Shown: piece by piece, positions 1 to 11,649 of the stretch | How positions within the stretch are numbered: position 1 is the stretch's first letter | Layout: each line of letters begins with the position of its first letter | Origin: Hemibagrus wyckioides | Lineage: Eukaryota; Chordata; Actinopteri; Siluriformes; Bagridae | Direction of reading: 5' to 3' | Assembly (NCBI RefSeq): GCF_019097595.1 | Contig: NC_080719.1 | Coordinates: forward strand, 10,363,501-10,427,500 | DNA length: 64,000 nucleotides | Notes under the pieces: model-generated | Told to the model about the DNA's origin: nothing | What the model saw: only the letters and a program-made list of their open reading frames with translations | The model's database searches: none | Position numbers and translations under genes: made by a program

Positions 1-2169
1 AAACTAGGGAGACTACAGGGACTAAACCCTAGAGGGACCGAAACCTTGAATTCACCTATTAGGTGTACTGTCAGTAGCTACCGATATTTGCCAAACCCCT
101 TCGGTCCCATTTATCAATGAAAAGGAAGCAACACTGACCAGAATTTATTGACATTGACAATGACGTTGTAGTGTCCCACTGCTCTAAGGGTATCAGCTAG
201 CGCAGTATTACTGCAGCTTAAAACAACCAGCTGTCATTGCTGGAGAAGTATCAAGCAAAATATTTAATCAGCAACTGTGATGTGGTGAATGATGACAGCT
301 AAAGGATAAGTAACACACACTGCATGGAATAAGATGAGCTATACTGTCTCTTATTGTACAACATCAACATACGTGTGTCTAACAGGGTCCAGTATGTGTC
401 AATACATTATAAAATGTCTGCATAATAAAGTAATACAGAATGATATGAGAAGAAAAAAAAGAACTGTTCTTTTCTCCATTTTTTTTTACCTTTATAGCTT
501 CAGGTACAAATGGTCAATTGTTTATTTCTTTTAAAAATGCAGAAAAACAATCACCATGAACCTTTATGTGCTTGACTCTACTATGGATAAGAAAAATATT
601 TTACTTATATTGCAGCAATGATGTTCAATTCATTTTGAGTAACATGGAAAAACAACGGTGTTGAAAGTGGGATGGATCTGAAGCAAAAATGGCAAAAATG
701 TACTTTATTGGCTGTGTAATTCTCTCTCTCTCTTTTTTTACACTCCCACCTGCATACACACCTGGCATCTGGAAAGTCCCTGAGTACCGGGACTCCACAC
801 ACACACATTATCTATGGATCTTTTTTTTTTTTTTCCTTTTTATTCTTCTTTTTTTTTTTCATTTACACACCCAAGCATTGCTTAATTACCAGAAGGTCTC
901 TCTGTATCTCTCTTTCTTTCTCTTGCTCTCTGTCCACACAGGATGTTGTTGCTTTGCCATGTTTTACTTGGCCAAAGATGTTGCCAGATCAGGCAAATAG
1001 CAATGTGGAGCCATGATGCCCATGAGAGCATCAACTAGCCAGCAAGTATGTTCTCACACAGACCTACATAATTTTACATATGAACCGAAAGGAAGAAAAG
1101 GGTGGCACTTTAAAGCTAATGACAAAAGGATTGATACAGAAATCTATTAGAAACTCATTAAGAGGACAGTCCAGAATCTTGCTTAATGCTGCCTGACAAT
1201 TTAGTATACACTGTCAAGCAGATTATATATGTGCTGTGGTCTGGGGAAACCCATCAACCCATTGCTAAGGCTTAATTGTCACAGTTTAAATTATTATTTG
1301 ACCAAAAATTGTGTTTTTCTGCATATAACATAGAGATTTAGCAATATGTTCATTCTGATATGAAACAGCAATATTGTTATTGTTTACAAAATGCAAACCT
1401 TGTGGTCAGCTGATGTCTAAATGATCAGACATGAGTTATCTTCATTTTTCACGTCAAAAAAAAGTCAGCAGATTTGGTGTAAAAACGCCATACACCACAA
1501 AGCTACATATCAAACATCTTTGATGGTGTGATCAGTCCATGTGTCATACTATGCATCTCTTTCTGTTTTTCAGCTTTCAGTTAAAAGATTAAACCAGTGT
1601 TGTGTACTTTTCAGTTCTTTTCAGTTCAGAGAAAAATAATGTATATGAATATTTGCCTGAATAACCAACCTAATTTCCATTCTCATACTTTCCATTAGCT
1701 GTGGTAACACGTCACTCTGGGAATCCTGTCCTTATCTGTGATCTTCTCTCCCACCCTGCCTTACATGCCATAATGGACCATAATGGCTTCCAGCCTCACC
1801 CCTGTTGTTAAAGCAGTAGAACAATGACTCATACTCCTTTTCCACTCTGCAGGATATGGATGGGAACTGAGATCGTTTTAGCATTCCAACATATTCTGTG
1901 ACAACTGCTTAGCACCTGTTAGCAGGCATGAGACATGAGTTTGCAACAAACCCACAAAAGATCATAGGATCTGCTGTCATTTAGAATTAATCTGATCTGC
2001 TGATTTTTTTAATAGAGAAGAAAGGTGCAGTAAAATCTAAAAGAGTACTACATTTTATTTACTTCTTTGCTCTATATGTTCAGATTCTGGGATATTGTAA
2101 TGTCACTATACACAATACACATTATTATTTATATATGTTTATAACATATATTCCTTTTAATAATATCAA
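1..2169. other. AT-rich unique sequence, no gene recognised
   Basis: No ORF in this stretch has protein-like composition or recognisable motifs. The longer open stretches at about 690-1000 translate a T-rich and CT-rich low-complexity tract, including long T runs at 821-835 and 850-860. I see no terminal inverted repeats and no SINE head. It may be intron or intergenic DNA. Confidence 0.5.
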
Positions 2170-2462
2170 TAAGGGAGAGAATAGTGCAGGGGTTGGTGTT
2201 CGATTCCTGGCTCCCACCCTGTGTGCTTGAACCTTACATGTTCTCCATGTGCTTCAGGGACTCCAGTTCCCTCTCCTAGTCCGAAGACGTGCAAAGTAGG
2301 CTGATTGGTATCTCTAAATTGTTGAGTGTGTGTGTGATTATGCCCTAGTACAGGTTTGCAGCCTGTCTCGGGTGTCCCCTGCTTTATCCCCTGGAATAGG
2401 TTCCAGGCTTCCTGTGACCCTGTATAGGATAAAAATTATAGAAAAAGATGGCTGTATGGATA
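2170..2462 (+). mobile_element. tRNA-headed SINE copy (SINE family A)
   Basis: The left part carries a B-box-like GTTCGATTCCT (about 2198-2208), as in tRNA-derived RNA polymerase III promoters. A body follows with 'CATGTTCTCC', 'GACGTGCAAAGTAGGCTGATTGG' in two short blocks, and a 3' section reading CCTGTGACCCTGTATAGGATAAA. Other copies occur at 9845 and 56165 (plus) and 31490, 39390, 47520 and 60678 (minus). The family resembles the abundant fish SINEs with an ATGAA-type tail. The exact family name is uncertain. The copy is old, with many substitutions. Confidence 0.65.
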
Positions 2463-2890
2463 GCAATTAAGAGACATAATTAATGTGGTCTCTTTATTGA
2501 TCTTCCCCTACATCATGGTCAATATTCTCAACTGAGGTCCCGTGGCTATATATTATGAATTTAGCTCTGTGTATAATGTATAACATTAGTCCGAATGACA
2601 AATGAAATTTTTAAGAAAATAGTGGAATAATGAGTATGTCACAGAACAACTAATGCTCGACAGCAACTTATATTGAACACTGTGACCACTTGGTGTATAA
2701 TCAGTTGGGCAGTTAGTAGGTAAGTTAGGACAATAAATACTAATCACCCCACTAATACTACACTATGAATGCTACGAGTGCTTAATAATAACAATTTTCA
2801 AGCCTTCCAAAGTCCACGAATGAGTCAAAATATTTTTCACTGTAAGCTCCCAGGACAATATGTTTTTCAATTTCAATTCCACCAGCTACG
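2463..2890. other. Unique AT-rich spacer
   Basis: No recognisable coding or repeat signature was seen between the SINE copy and the repeat starting at 2891. Confidence 0.4.
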
Positions 2891-3017
2891 GATTCCAACA
2901 GTGTCTTCAAAGTGTCTTGTCAGTTTGAGCCCATTTTTTCCACTGACCAGGTGAACGATTTATCTACAGTTATTATTAAATGCTTATTTTAGTATTTCAG
3001 CAGCTGTTCCAAATAAT
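2891..3017. repeat. Unclassified dispersed repeat, copy 1
   Basis: This segment is matched by 6962-7087 in the same orientation. Shared blocks include CAGTTTGAGCCCATTTT, CCACTGACCAGGT, TTTATCTACAGTTA and AGTATTTCAGCAGCTG, with small indels. In copy 2 it directly continues from the head end of a family B SINE, so it could be an extended version of that family or an older unit it inserted into. I do not recognise it. Confidence 0.6.
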
Positions 3018-3844
3018 CCCACAAAAAGCACATTGTTTATGTCCAGGATCAAAAAATGACAGACTTATCTCAAAGTATTTTATTCCAGTTAAACAAATGC
3101 AGTTTGCCAACTGTTGCATTTTTTTTCTCCATGTCAGATAATACAATAAAGATCCTCTCTACTTACTTCATCAATCAGCATAAGATGTTCTTGTGCAGTA
3201 AACGGGACAGCAGAGAGAGAAATATTGAATTAAGAACTTCTTTTATGCCATATTTTGTTTATGTTTTGCTATTTCAATTTGTGTATTTGTTGCTGACTCA
3301 GGAGTTTCGCATCATTCTGTAACATCTTATTACAAGTGTCATAGCTGCGGTCACAGTGGTCACACTCTGACATTTTAATCAAAAATTTCTGACACTGTAT
3401 AGACCTACTCCCACAGAAACAATTCCATCCCACTGACTTTATTGCCTTTGTAACCTTATTAGCAAGATGACTAATATTATTGAAATGATGAGCCCCTGCT
3501 CCTCCCACTCAGTCCTTATGGATTAGAGATGTTCTTCAGTATATTGCCCTGGAATGTACTCAATGCACTCTGGCAGGTTTGTCTTAGAAGTTTTTATAAA
3601 ACATAGCAAACTTTTTGTCACATGTATGAAGAAACAGTATTTTACTAGACTAATGTTTCCTGGCTGAGACCCATCACGAAGAGTAAGTGTGTATGAGTAA
3701 TGAACCACTGGGACCTTCCAGCATTCCAGTACACATTCCAGTCAATTACTAGTTTAAATAATATATTGAACATGACATATCAAACTTTAATATCATTTGG
3801 TACTTTCCCCTCTAGCCATTTTTACCTGTTCACTCTCACTCCCC
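3018..3844. other. Unique sequence, no gene recognised
   Basis: The open stretches here (for example 3056-3322 plus and 3269-3508 minus) have no domain signature and no flanking splice signals I would rely on. Confidence 0.4.
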
Positions 3845-3905
3845 TTTAGTAACCACTTTATCCTGATCAGAATCACTATGCATCTCATCCCGGGAAAACT
3901 GGAAG
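3845..3905 (-). mobile_element. Short SINE family A fragment
   Basis: AGTAACCACTTTATCCTGAT followed by a CATCTCATCCCGGGAAA block resembles the inner 3' portion of family A, read in the minus orientation as in the 39390 and 46630 copies. It is only about 60 bp and lacks the tRNA-like head. Confidence 0.35.
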
Positions 3906-4087
3906 CAGTTGCAGTTTGTCCTTTGGACCTAATTTCATAGGAAACTTTAATATTTATATCAGCCTCTAAACAAATCTTTTTTTTTTTTAATATAAATTCC
4001 ACTTAAAAAATGTTGATTCCCTTGTATTTTTATATCATGATGTACGTAATCATGGTATGATGTGCCTACCTTACCTACCCTTTGATC

Positions 4088-4318
4088 ATAGAGTTATTAT
4101 GTTGTTGTTGTTCTTTTGGCTGCTCCCTGTTCGGGGTCACCAAAGCAGATCATTTGGTCCGCATGTTTCGATTTGGCACAGGTTTTATGATGAATGCCCT
4201 TCCTGATGCAACCCTCCCATTTTATCCGGGCTTGGGACTGGCACTGAGAGTTAACTCGTCAGTGGCTGGGTTAGCTCCCTGTCTGGGAATTGAACCTTGG
4301 CCATTGCAATGAGAGCAA
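4088..4318 (-). mobile_element. RTE-like retroposon 3' end, minus copy
   Basis: On the minus strand this reads through blocks GCCAGTCCCAAGCCCGGATA, AAAATGGGAGGGTTGC, GGAAGGGCATTCATC and GGTGACCCCGAACAGGGAGC, ending in AGCCAAAAG and a simple AAC tail. The same blocks occur on the plus strand at 7225-7492. The order (grey-body sequence, then GGGAGCAGCCGAAAG, then a short microsatellite) is that of the 3' ends of RTE-clade LINEs and the SINEs that use them. No ORF of the element is left. The open reading frame at 4082-4312 is incidental. Confidence 0.6.
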
Positions 4319-6877
4319 GGGATCATAGAGTTAATATTACAGTTATTATTGATCAAAAATTGTAACTGGAAAAAGCACAAATAGACACCCATATGGGCAA
4401 TTTATTTTCTGCCCTATGCTCACACTGTGAACATTTTCAGTGGAGGTGGAGAAGGAGGAGGAGAAAGAGAGGAGGATGTCACAGTTAATGACAGGGCTTT
4501 CAGATTGAGCTCCAGCAAGATGTTTTTATTCAAAAATAATTTGAATTAAATGTAATAGATTTCTGCACAGTGTAAGTTCAGTGCCTAAAGTATACAGAAA
4601 TATTTCTATTGTAAGATACAATATAAGAAAAGGGAGATTATGGATGGATAGTGTCCATATATATTCCCACTCAAAGTATGAGAAAAATAAGGAACATCTC
4701 CATTTTCAAGTGCCCAAAAGTTTCATTTTTTATGTGGAAATTTTGCTGAAACCTGTCAAACCTGGTTAATGATATTACATTGCACACCGTTGAAGGCATG
4801 TCTAAAACCACTCGAAATGAGCTGCAAGACAGTATTCTGGATGACTGCATGTTGTTAACTCTCAACTGTCTAATGCAGGATTACTATAAAAATATATGAA
4901 ATAGCACTCTATAATACAAGTCAAGTTTAGCCTTCTGACTTCATTTTGTTTGAAGCTATGTTGATGTCATTGTTGGCCTTCCCCACAAAAATCCCTGGTC
5001 ACAAGATAGTGCTGACTGGAAGTGAAGAACAAATACACCATAGATGGAATAACAGTTAAATAAATAAAGTTTATGTAATATTAAACATGGGGTACTTAGT
5101 CAACAGCTTAATTGATTGTACCTCAATGGTTGATGGTTGTTTGTTTGTTTCCTAAGTGTATGGACAGATGTTTTGTAATTCTTTGTGTCATGGCAAAATC
5201 TGATATTGCCAGAACTTTGTCATCAGCTGTCTTTTGTTCCAATGACACTAAATGGATCACCGGTAAATGTTACATTATGCTTTCTAAGGCCACTGATTTC
5301 ATCTCACAATGAAACAATTCTTTTATGATGTGAGATTTTCGTCTGCGACAGCAAAATTGGGTCGAAAATTGCACAGGGTGAAGCCTGCTTTATTTCTTTT
5401 GGACTGTGCTGAGAAACAAAGCATGCAAAACTGAAAGCCTCTGACATTTATGTTACAAGGGGAAGATCCTTTTACAGCGTATAATTTAGAAATAAATTCG
5501 TGTTTTGCATTGTTAGGAATTAGAGAGTATAATATGCCTTATATACCTAGGGTGGGTCCCATCATCAAAATGCATACACAAAGCATTCAGAGCTCTTTAA
5601 TGAGAGGCTCCAAAATTACCACTCCTTCCTGTCATTCCCTCTGGGAATCATCAGGAGTGTGCTCAGCAGTCTGGAGCTCATTTGGAGGGCTCTTTCCCTG
5701 CTAAGAGCTCACTACAATGAGTGTCATCTGCCACTAAGAAAAACATGGACAGGAAACAGGTTTGCATGAGGAGGAAAAATATGGTAGTGATACAAAATAC
5801 ATTCAAAAATGCCTCAGTGCAGATGTAGACAGCAAGAAATATGCACACATGCAGTATACATATATGTGTTTGAGGAGAAAGGAAGGTATTGAAGTTTAAT
5901 GTCTTATTTAAGTATTGCTAGGATTTCTTTTCAGGCAATATCTGACAGTTATTACAAAAAAAAATAATAATAATAATAAATCCTTGAGTAAAATAGAAAA
6001 AGAAAAGGTTCTGGGCTTTGTTATTTTTAATTTGACTGCAAACACTCAAGCTTTAATTGAATTTGTGCTGAACATTGGAGTGCTGTAGTGCTTTAATTAA
6101 ATGTGATCATAATGTATTTCTTTTAAAAAAGAAAATCCTGTAGATGCGAAATTAGGTGGAAAATCTGTGCTATTCACAGAAACCTGTGAAACTTAAATGA
6201 ATCTCTCAGACAGGTATGGAATGGGAAATGTAATGGACGAGAAGAACTAAATGAGGGAGAGATGGTACGGATGACAGAAAGAGAGAGCAGGACTCTGTAA
6301 TATTGCCTGGAAAACTGGCAGAGACGAGCCTTTTTATATGATCCACACAGTCTTTATTTGTATAGACAATAGCTACACAGAATATCAGTAAATGTAAATA
6401 CAGATTAAAATCTAAATGAAATACATCAATATATATAATACATACCATCTAAAGAGAAGAAAATTCTTTGGGTATTGAGATAAACGGTGAGTAATGGAAT
6501 AAGTTAATGATGGCACAGATTTTGATGTCATATAAAGCATTCATCAAAACAATCATCCTCAGATATTTTTTTAAATGTGTTTTACCTCATATTCCACATC
6601 ACAACCCATTTATAGAGTCTTATGTAAAATCATGTGATGTGACATGAAAGGTTTTTATGTAGTGGATGGTTATGTCTTTACATGATTAAAAAGAAGAAAG
6701 AAACTCATATAATCATTGTACAACAGACTGTTTAGATTTATGCTATGCTGATGAATGTGTATTTGTAGTGTTTCCTCATTTTGTTTTGTATGTAGTTTCA
6801 TTTAGCCTAGTAAAACAAAATGGTTACCATTCATGTACTTTTAAAATGAACGGGTCTACAGGACCTAAAATTATTTT
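4319..6877. other. Long unique stretch, no gene recognised
   Basis: About 2.5 kb with no coding signature, no transposon ends and only short simple repeats (AAT run near 5967-5981). Short ORFs at 5112, 5450 and 6206 look like chance. Confidence 0.4.
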
Positions 6878-6961
6878 ACACTTACATTTTTGGCATTTTA
6901 TACAACTGAGTAATTAAGGGCCTTGCTTAGAGGCCCAGCAGTGGCAGCTTGGTGGACCTGG
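6878..6961 (-). mobile_element. SINE family B fragment
   Basis: Blocks ACAACTGAGTAATTAAGGGC, GGCCCAGCAGTGGCAGC and TTGGTGGACCTGGGATTC match the minus-strand reading of family B, as at 46885 and 55930. The 3' tail region is largely lost. The head end runs into the unclassified repeat starting at 6962. Confidence 0.6.
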
Positions 6962-7087
6962 GATTCACACTTACCAGCATCTTCAAAGGGTCATGTCAGT
7001 TTGAGCCCATTTTCCACTGACCAGGTAAACAATTTATCTACAGTTAAAGGTGCTTATTTCAGTATTTCAGCAGCTGCTCAAATAAAA
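6962..7087. repeat. Unclassified dispersed repeat, copy 2
   Basis: This is the second copy of the repeat at 2891-3017, in direct orientation about 4.07 kb downstream. It is joined on the left to a family B SINE and runs on the right into the TA array. Confidence 0.6.
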
Positions 7088-7101
7088 TACATATTTTATT
7101 T

Positions 7102-7125
7102 TATATATATATATATTTATTATCT

Positions 7126-7187
<62 letters not shown>
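7102..7187. repeat. (TA)n microsatellite
   Basis: There is a first TA block at 7102-7116, a 12-bp interruption, then an essentially pure TA array at about 7129-7187. Confidence 0.95.
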
Positions 7188-7190
<3 letters not shown>

Positions 7191-7224
7191 GTTCTTTGAA
7201 TTCAACTTACATTGATCTCTTTTA

Positions 7225-7492
7225 AATCATTTGGTAGGGAATTATTATTATTATTATTTATTATTAATATTATTGCCCGGCCCGGGTTCAGTTCCTGGGA
7301 AGGGCGCTAACTCAGCCACTGAAGAGGCTAACTCTCAGTGCCAGTCCCAAGACCGGATAAAATGGGAGGGTTGTGTCAGGAAGGGCATCCGGCATAAAGC
7401 CTGTGCCAAATCAAAACATGCAGACCAAATGATCCTCTATGGTGACCCTGAACAGGGAGCAGCCGAAAGAATAACAACGACAACAGCATAAA
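7225..7492 (+). mobile_element. RTE-like retroposon 3' end, plus copy
   Basis: Starts after an ATT-rich stretch and contains CAGTGCCAGTCCCAAGACCG, AAATGGGAGGGTTGTGTCAG, GGGCATCCGGCATAAAGCC and AACAGGGAGCAGCCGAAAG. It ends with an AAC/GAC-rich short tail. It is the inverted counterpart of 4088-4318. The sequence is a LINE 3' end or a SINE that shares that end. No reverse transcriptase is present. Confidence 0.65.
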
Positions 7493-8569
7493 CATTTATA
7501 TAGTATTAAAATATCAACATGTCACTTCAAAACATACAGATAAAATTCCAAAAGTTAATAGCATTGATTTCACTCTACATCTTCTTTAAAGTATTAAACC
7601 TTTTCAATATTGCCCTCCAAGAGTTCTACACAGAACCTTTTTTAGGAAAGGGTTCTCTTGGCCAAGTACACCATCCTTTTTTTCTTTTTTTAATAGTGTG
7701 TCCACAGCGTTTTATGTTTCTACACAACCCCAGAACTCTGTTTCCTCTTTTCTTTTGACTCATGACCAACCAGTGTTATGTTGAGTCCAAGTGGACATCT
7801 CGGATCAGGATACAAGTACTAGGTTTTGTCTTTTTCCTCTTCTTATTAAAGACTCCCACCACTAGTGTGTCTTTTTCTTCTACAAAGGTATAAATGCACG
7901 CAGCCTCACATGGCCCTTTATTCTTATTCCATTCCAGTCAGAAATCAGATCAAATCAGTCCTGACTTTGCTCCAGTAAAACCAGAGAAGTGAGCGGGTCA
8001 GTCCCTCCCAAATGACAGCTGGCCAGAGGATTTGTATAACCATTTTCTTTGGCTCTGTCTCATCGCTCAACTTGTGTTACTCATTGTGGTTCAGTGTTTT
8101 TACTGCACCACTTGCCTGAATGTCTACTTGCTGCTTTCTTATGAAATGATCCACAAAGAGATCTTCTCAGGTCAGCAGATGACATTTGCATTTGGTGCCT
8201 AGTTTGGTGACACAATTCTTTTCACAACCCTTAGGAAATGGTTATTTTGATACATACGGGTTGGCTTGCTAATGGGATCCTACTTCCAAATGCTAGAGCA
8301 ACATTCTCTTGTTAGGTCCTATATAGAATCATTACAGATACCTGAAGATTCTAAATGTAAACTTATTTTTCTCTTGGTGTTTGTATCACCAAGCATAGAT
8401 AATTATATAGTATAGATCTATGTAATTAAGAATAGAAAAATGAGAAATAGAAAACAAGTATAGATCTACCTGTATAGATGTCAGATTAATCTCAATATTT
8501 GGTTTAAAATACACCCACACATTCTACATTCCTGTTAATATACCTCCATTAACCCGGCCTTATAAATAT
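7493..8569. other. Mostly unique; one degenerate GGTTCT-rich segment
   Basis: Around 7615-7665 the sequence carries AGTTCTACACAGAACC and AAAGGGTTCTC, which resembles inverted-repeat DNA transposon debris common in fish. It is too short to assign. The rest shows nothing recognisable. Confidence 0.3.
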
Positions 8570-8842
8570 TTATTATAAATGTTAGCGATTTCACTGCAAC
8601 TACCTTACCCCAATAGATACTCATACGTAATAGTATATTACGTAGTATGTGTACTTTATTCCTCACATAGTCTATACTTAATCTGCCATCTATTTTTTAT
8701 ATCCTTTCTATTATATTTTAACATTAAATTAAATGTTGTTCTTATTTCACCAGACAGTCGAAAAATACAGATATTGTACTGTGTATGGTTGTATGTGTGA
8801 CCCATAAAATTGTCTGAAAAAAAAAAAATCTGAATTTGTTCC
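8570..8842 (+). mobile_element. Possible LINE 3' end relic
   Basis: The right part, with TTGTACTGTGTATGGTTGTA then TGTGACCCATAAAATTG and an A run, resembles the 3' terminus typical of fish L2/CR1-group LINEs. The LINE ending near 44890 shares GTACTGTGTATG. No coding sequence remains. The call is tentative because the overlap with the in-window LINE is short. Confidence 0.35.
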
Positions 8843-9844
8843 TTGCTGTAACGCATTTACATCCGCATTCAACTCAAAGGGCTGATAATTAGCGGATTAA
8901 AGAAATGAAGTGTATCTGCTTAGCACTTATAGGTCATAGGCAATTAGCTAATAGGCAATCAGACTTATAAAGCAGACTCAAAGTGACCTACTAATCTAGC
9001 TATTTTGTGAGAGAATAAATAGTTGTGTAAATTGTTAAAGCATATGGGACAGTTTAAATAAGAATAATCTGCTAAAAATAGTTGTGGTTAAAATTCCTTC
9101 CATAACTCAACACCATTGGCAATGGTGCCGTGCTGCTCTGGCACACGTTCTGTCATGTCTTTTGAATGATGATTCACGACTGCCATACTACTCAAATTAT
9201 TCTTGCTACATACAAAGCAAAGAAAATACTACATGTCATTCTAATTGATTTCTGCTGTTAGTGGAAGTATGTCAGACATAAGAAACGTGCTGCCTTCCGA
9301 CATAAAAGACTTGACGTAATACCCTGTAGATTATCCGAATGTTTATGAATTATCCATTAAAATCATGGAAGTCAATCAGGAAAATCGCACATTTGCTATG
9401 AATAGGGTTAGAAAAAAAAAATGTGTGATGGTCTCCCTGTAGATTATTAGAACATTATTCTGTAGCAGCAAACTGTCAGAAAGCTGGTGAATAAAATGAT
9501 TCATAAAAAGGTTTATATGCAGTCAATTTGCCATTTGGTTTTCTTTTCCAAATTTAAGTATGTAAATACATTGAAAGTCTTATGCTACATTTGTACACAC
9601 CTACCCAAACATAGTGCAAAAAAAAAGATAAAATGCATATGCATAAAGTGGAATAGTGGGAGATATTGCACATATTAAGTACTATAAATTATTAATATAC
9701 TATGAAGGTACTGCTTATACAGTACAAGGATATTCAGGGACATAGTCTGATCAGTATAGCACAATATGATAAGTCATCATGATAATGTAAAGTGCAGTGC
9801 GTTGTACATAAAGTTGTGGTGGTGTTATTGGTACATTGAGTGCC
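8843..9844. other. Unique AT-rich sequence
   Basis: Nothing recognised. Short ORFs at 9487-9678 are AT-rich chance frames. Confidence 0.4.
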
Positions 9845-10165
9845 AGTAGGTAGTTCTGCTACATCACAGCACCAGAGTCCCCAGTTCAATCCAGATCCAA
9901 AATAGATTTTGGTTAGTGTTTGTGTAAAGCTTCATGTCCTCCCAGTGTCTAGGCTCTCCGGTTTCCACCCACCTCCCAAAAACATGCTGGCTGTTACATT
10001 TGCTATATGAAATTGCTGATGATAATGTGACTGGCAGGCATTCCATCCAGGGTGTGTTCCTACCTCACTCCCAGTGTGCCTGGGATAGGCTCTGGATTCA
10101 CTGTAACTCTGACCAAGAGAAAGCAGTTACTAAAGATGAATGATTGAATAAATAATAGTAATGAT
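9845..10165 (+). mobile_element. SINE family A copy with ATGAA-like tail
   Basis: A degraded B box CAGTTCAATCCAG (9882-9894) starts the copy. The body contains TCCGGTTTCCACCCACC, AAAAACATGCTGG, GGCATTCCATCCAGGGTGTG and TGGGATAGGCTCTGGATTC. The 3' end is GATGAATGATTGAATAAATA, a decayed tail. This is one of the most complete plus-strand copies in the window and fixes the polarity of the family. Confidence 0.7.
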
Positions 10166-10198
10166 ATTTTGATAATTGTGTGTGACAAATGATAATTT

Positions 10199-10231
10199 GT
10201 GTGTGTGTGTGTGTATGTGTGTGTGTGTGTG
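10199..10231. repeat. (TG)n microsatellite
   Basis: TG repeat with one TA interruption near the middle. Confidence 0.95.
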
Positions 10232-11588
10232 CTATATTGTATAGATTGCTATAATAAAATTTTGGTTCCAGGTTGGAATGGTTCCAATTTGGAAAGCCAC
10301 TATAGATGATTTTGTTATAAAAGAAGTTCTTAAGTAGTTATCCAACAGATTCTTAGTCTCAGCAACATTCAAAATGTGCATATTATATTATAAATATACA
10401 TATAGCTAAGCAAAAATTTGTTTTCATTATTACATAATTTTATAACACTTCTGACCTTTTTTCGTCAGAATGTCAATTTCCAAATTTTTTATGGGCCAAT
10501 TAAATAACCTCAAGATGCTGTACAACCACAAAATAGAAATCTGTAATGTTTGGATAAAATAGTGGAGATGATTGCAGGTTGATTTAAAACAACAGGGCTC
10601 TATTTTCTGTGGCATCATTTCAAAAGTCTGAAGCCATTAAGCAAAAATACCTACAGCTTTGAGTTTTTTGGGGTTTTGTTTTTTTTTTAAAAAAAAGGCA
10701 AAATGAGAAAACAAACAACAGGAAATAGACAAGGTTATAGACAGGAAATAGTGTGAGCAAAATAAGAAAGGTTTAGTAATGAACCTTAGCAAACAATACT
10801 GCAATAACAATGACTGTGGAGCATATAGAGTTTACAATTAAGTTAAATGAACATGTGAGTTCAATCAGTAGGCCTGGGAGCTTGAACAGGCATGGTTGCT
10901 AGCTGAGAATTCTGGGAGATGGAGTTACTCAAGTCATACCAATTTCACAGCAGTTTCTTAAACTGTCTTAAACAGCATACATGATTACATGGTGAATCAC
11001 TTGCTACTTTTTTGGTTATTGATTTCATTCATCCAATTTCCCCTAGCCAAGTTATCTCATTCTGTAACAACATGTTACAGAATGAGATAAAGATCCCTTG
11101 ATATGAAAACTGAGACACAGAGACTGAGCTCCTCTTGGCAACACTAGCTAGAAGCATTGTTATTCGGAGGTATACAATATACAAGTAAAGCTGTGTAAAG
11201 TGTGTGTGCTTTTAGCAGTCGTTTAAGATTATTATTTGTTACAACTCTATGAAATGATCCCAATAAAATCTTGGCCGACATCTATAACAGACTGTGTGTT
11301 AATGTCTTCTCCATGTCAAATTATACGATGAAGGTCTTTGAACAATAGACCTGTGATTAAAGAAAATTACTATGCTCTGCTTACGTCATCAGACAGCACA
11401 ATTCAGATTCATGCAGAAACAGGGCTAGCATAAATAGAAACAAGCTCTTGCTATAATAGTAGCACTGTTACAAGTGAAGAAGGGAAGTCTGAAGCCATTT
11501 GTGGCTGGGTTAAAGAGAAAAACCTGGAATGACCCTTTTTCAAAGTGATAATGTAATGAAGATGTTTTTAATGTCTGCATTTCATGTG
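10232..11588. other. Unique sequence with a perfect hairpin
   Basis: No gene recognised. It contains a T-run/A-run junction at about 10679-10698 and the perfect inverted repeat at 11052-11090, which is listed separately. Confidence 0.4.
11052..11090. repeat. Perfect 18-bp inverted repeat with 3-nt loop
   Basis: Left arm TTATCTCATTCTGTAACA (11052-11069), loop ACA, right arm TGTTACAGAATGAGATAA (11073-11090). All 18 positions pair. There is no T run after it and no prokaryotic context, so it is not a terminator. It may be a template-switch product, an extruding cruciform or a small RNA hairpin. Confidence 0.9.
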
Positions 11589-11590
11589 TT

Positions 11591-11614
11591 TTGTGTGTGT
11601 GTGTGTGTGTGTGT
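11591..11614. repeat. (TG)n microsatellite
   Basis: Short TG array just upstream of the LINE 3' relic. Confidence 0.9.
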
Positions 11615-11649
11615 TTAAGTAAATTTGTCAACTTTGCAGCTTCAAAAGT

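Noticed and set aside
689..1000. 103-codon open stretch on plus strand
   Set aside because: It translates CT-rich and T-run low-complexity DNA (strings of Phe and Leu). No domain, no splice support.
2198..2208. Possible functional tRNA gene from B-box-like sequence
   Set aside because: No cloverleaf can be drawn; the sequence is a SINE head. The same holds for the heads at 56165, 56663, 46885 and 58960.
3120..3180. Similarity between about 3125-3175 and 11310-11395 (CTCCATGTCA blocks)
   Set aside because: Matching is short and patchy, not clearly above chance in AT-rich DNA.
6923..7225. 100-codon open stretch with many Ile-Tyr repeats
   Set aside because: The frame is the translation of a TA microsatellite and the end of a SINE. 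Not a gene. The same applies to similar Ile-Tyr frames at 24937, 44090, 62241 and 62602.
10679..10698. T run followed by A run, like a terminator or poly(A) junction
   Set aside because: Simple homopolymers in AT-rich DNA, no adjoining retrogene or hairpin.
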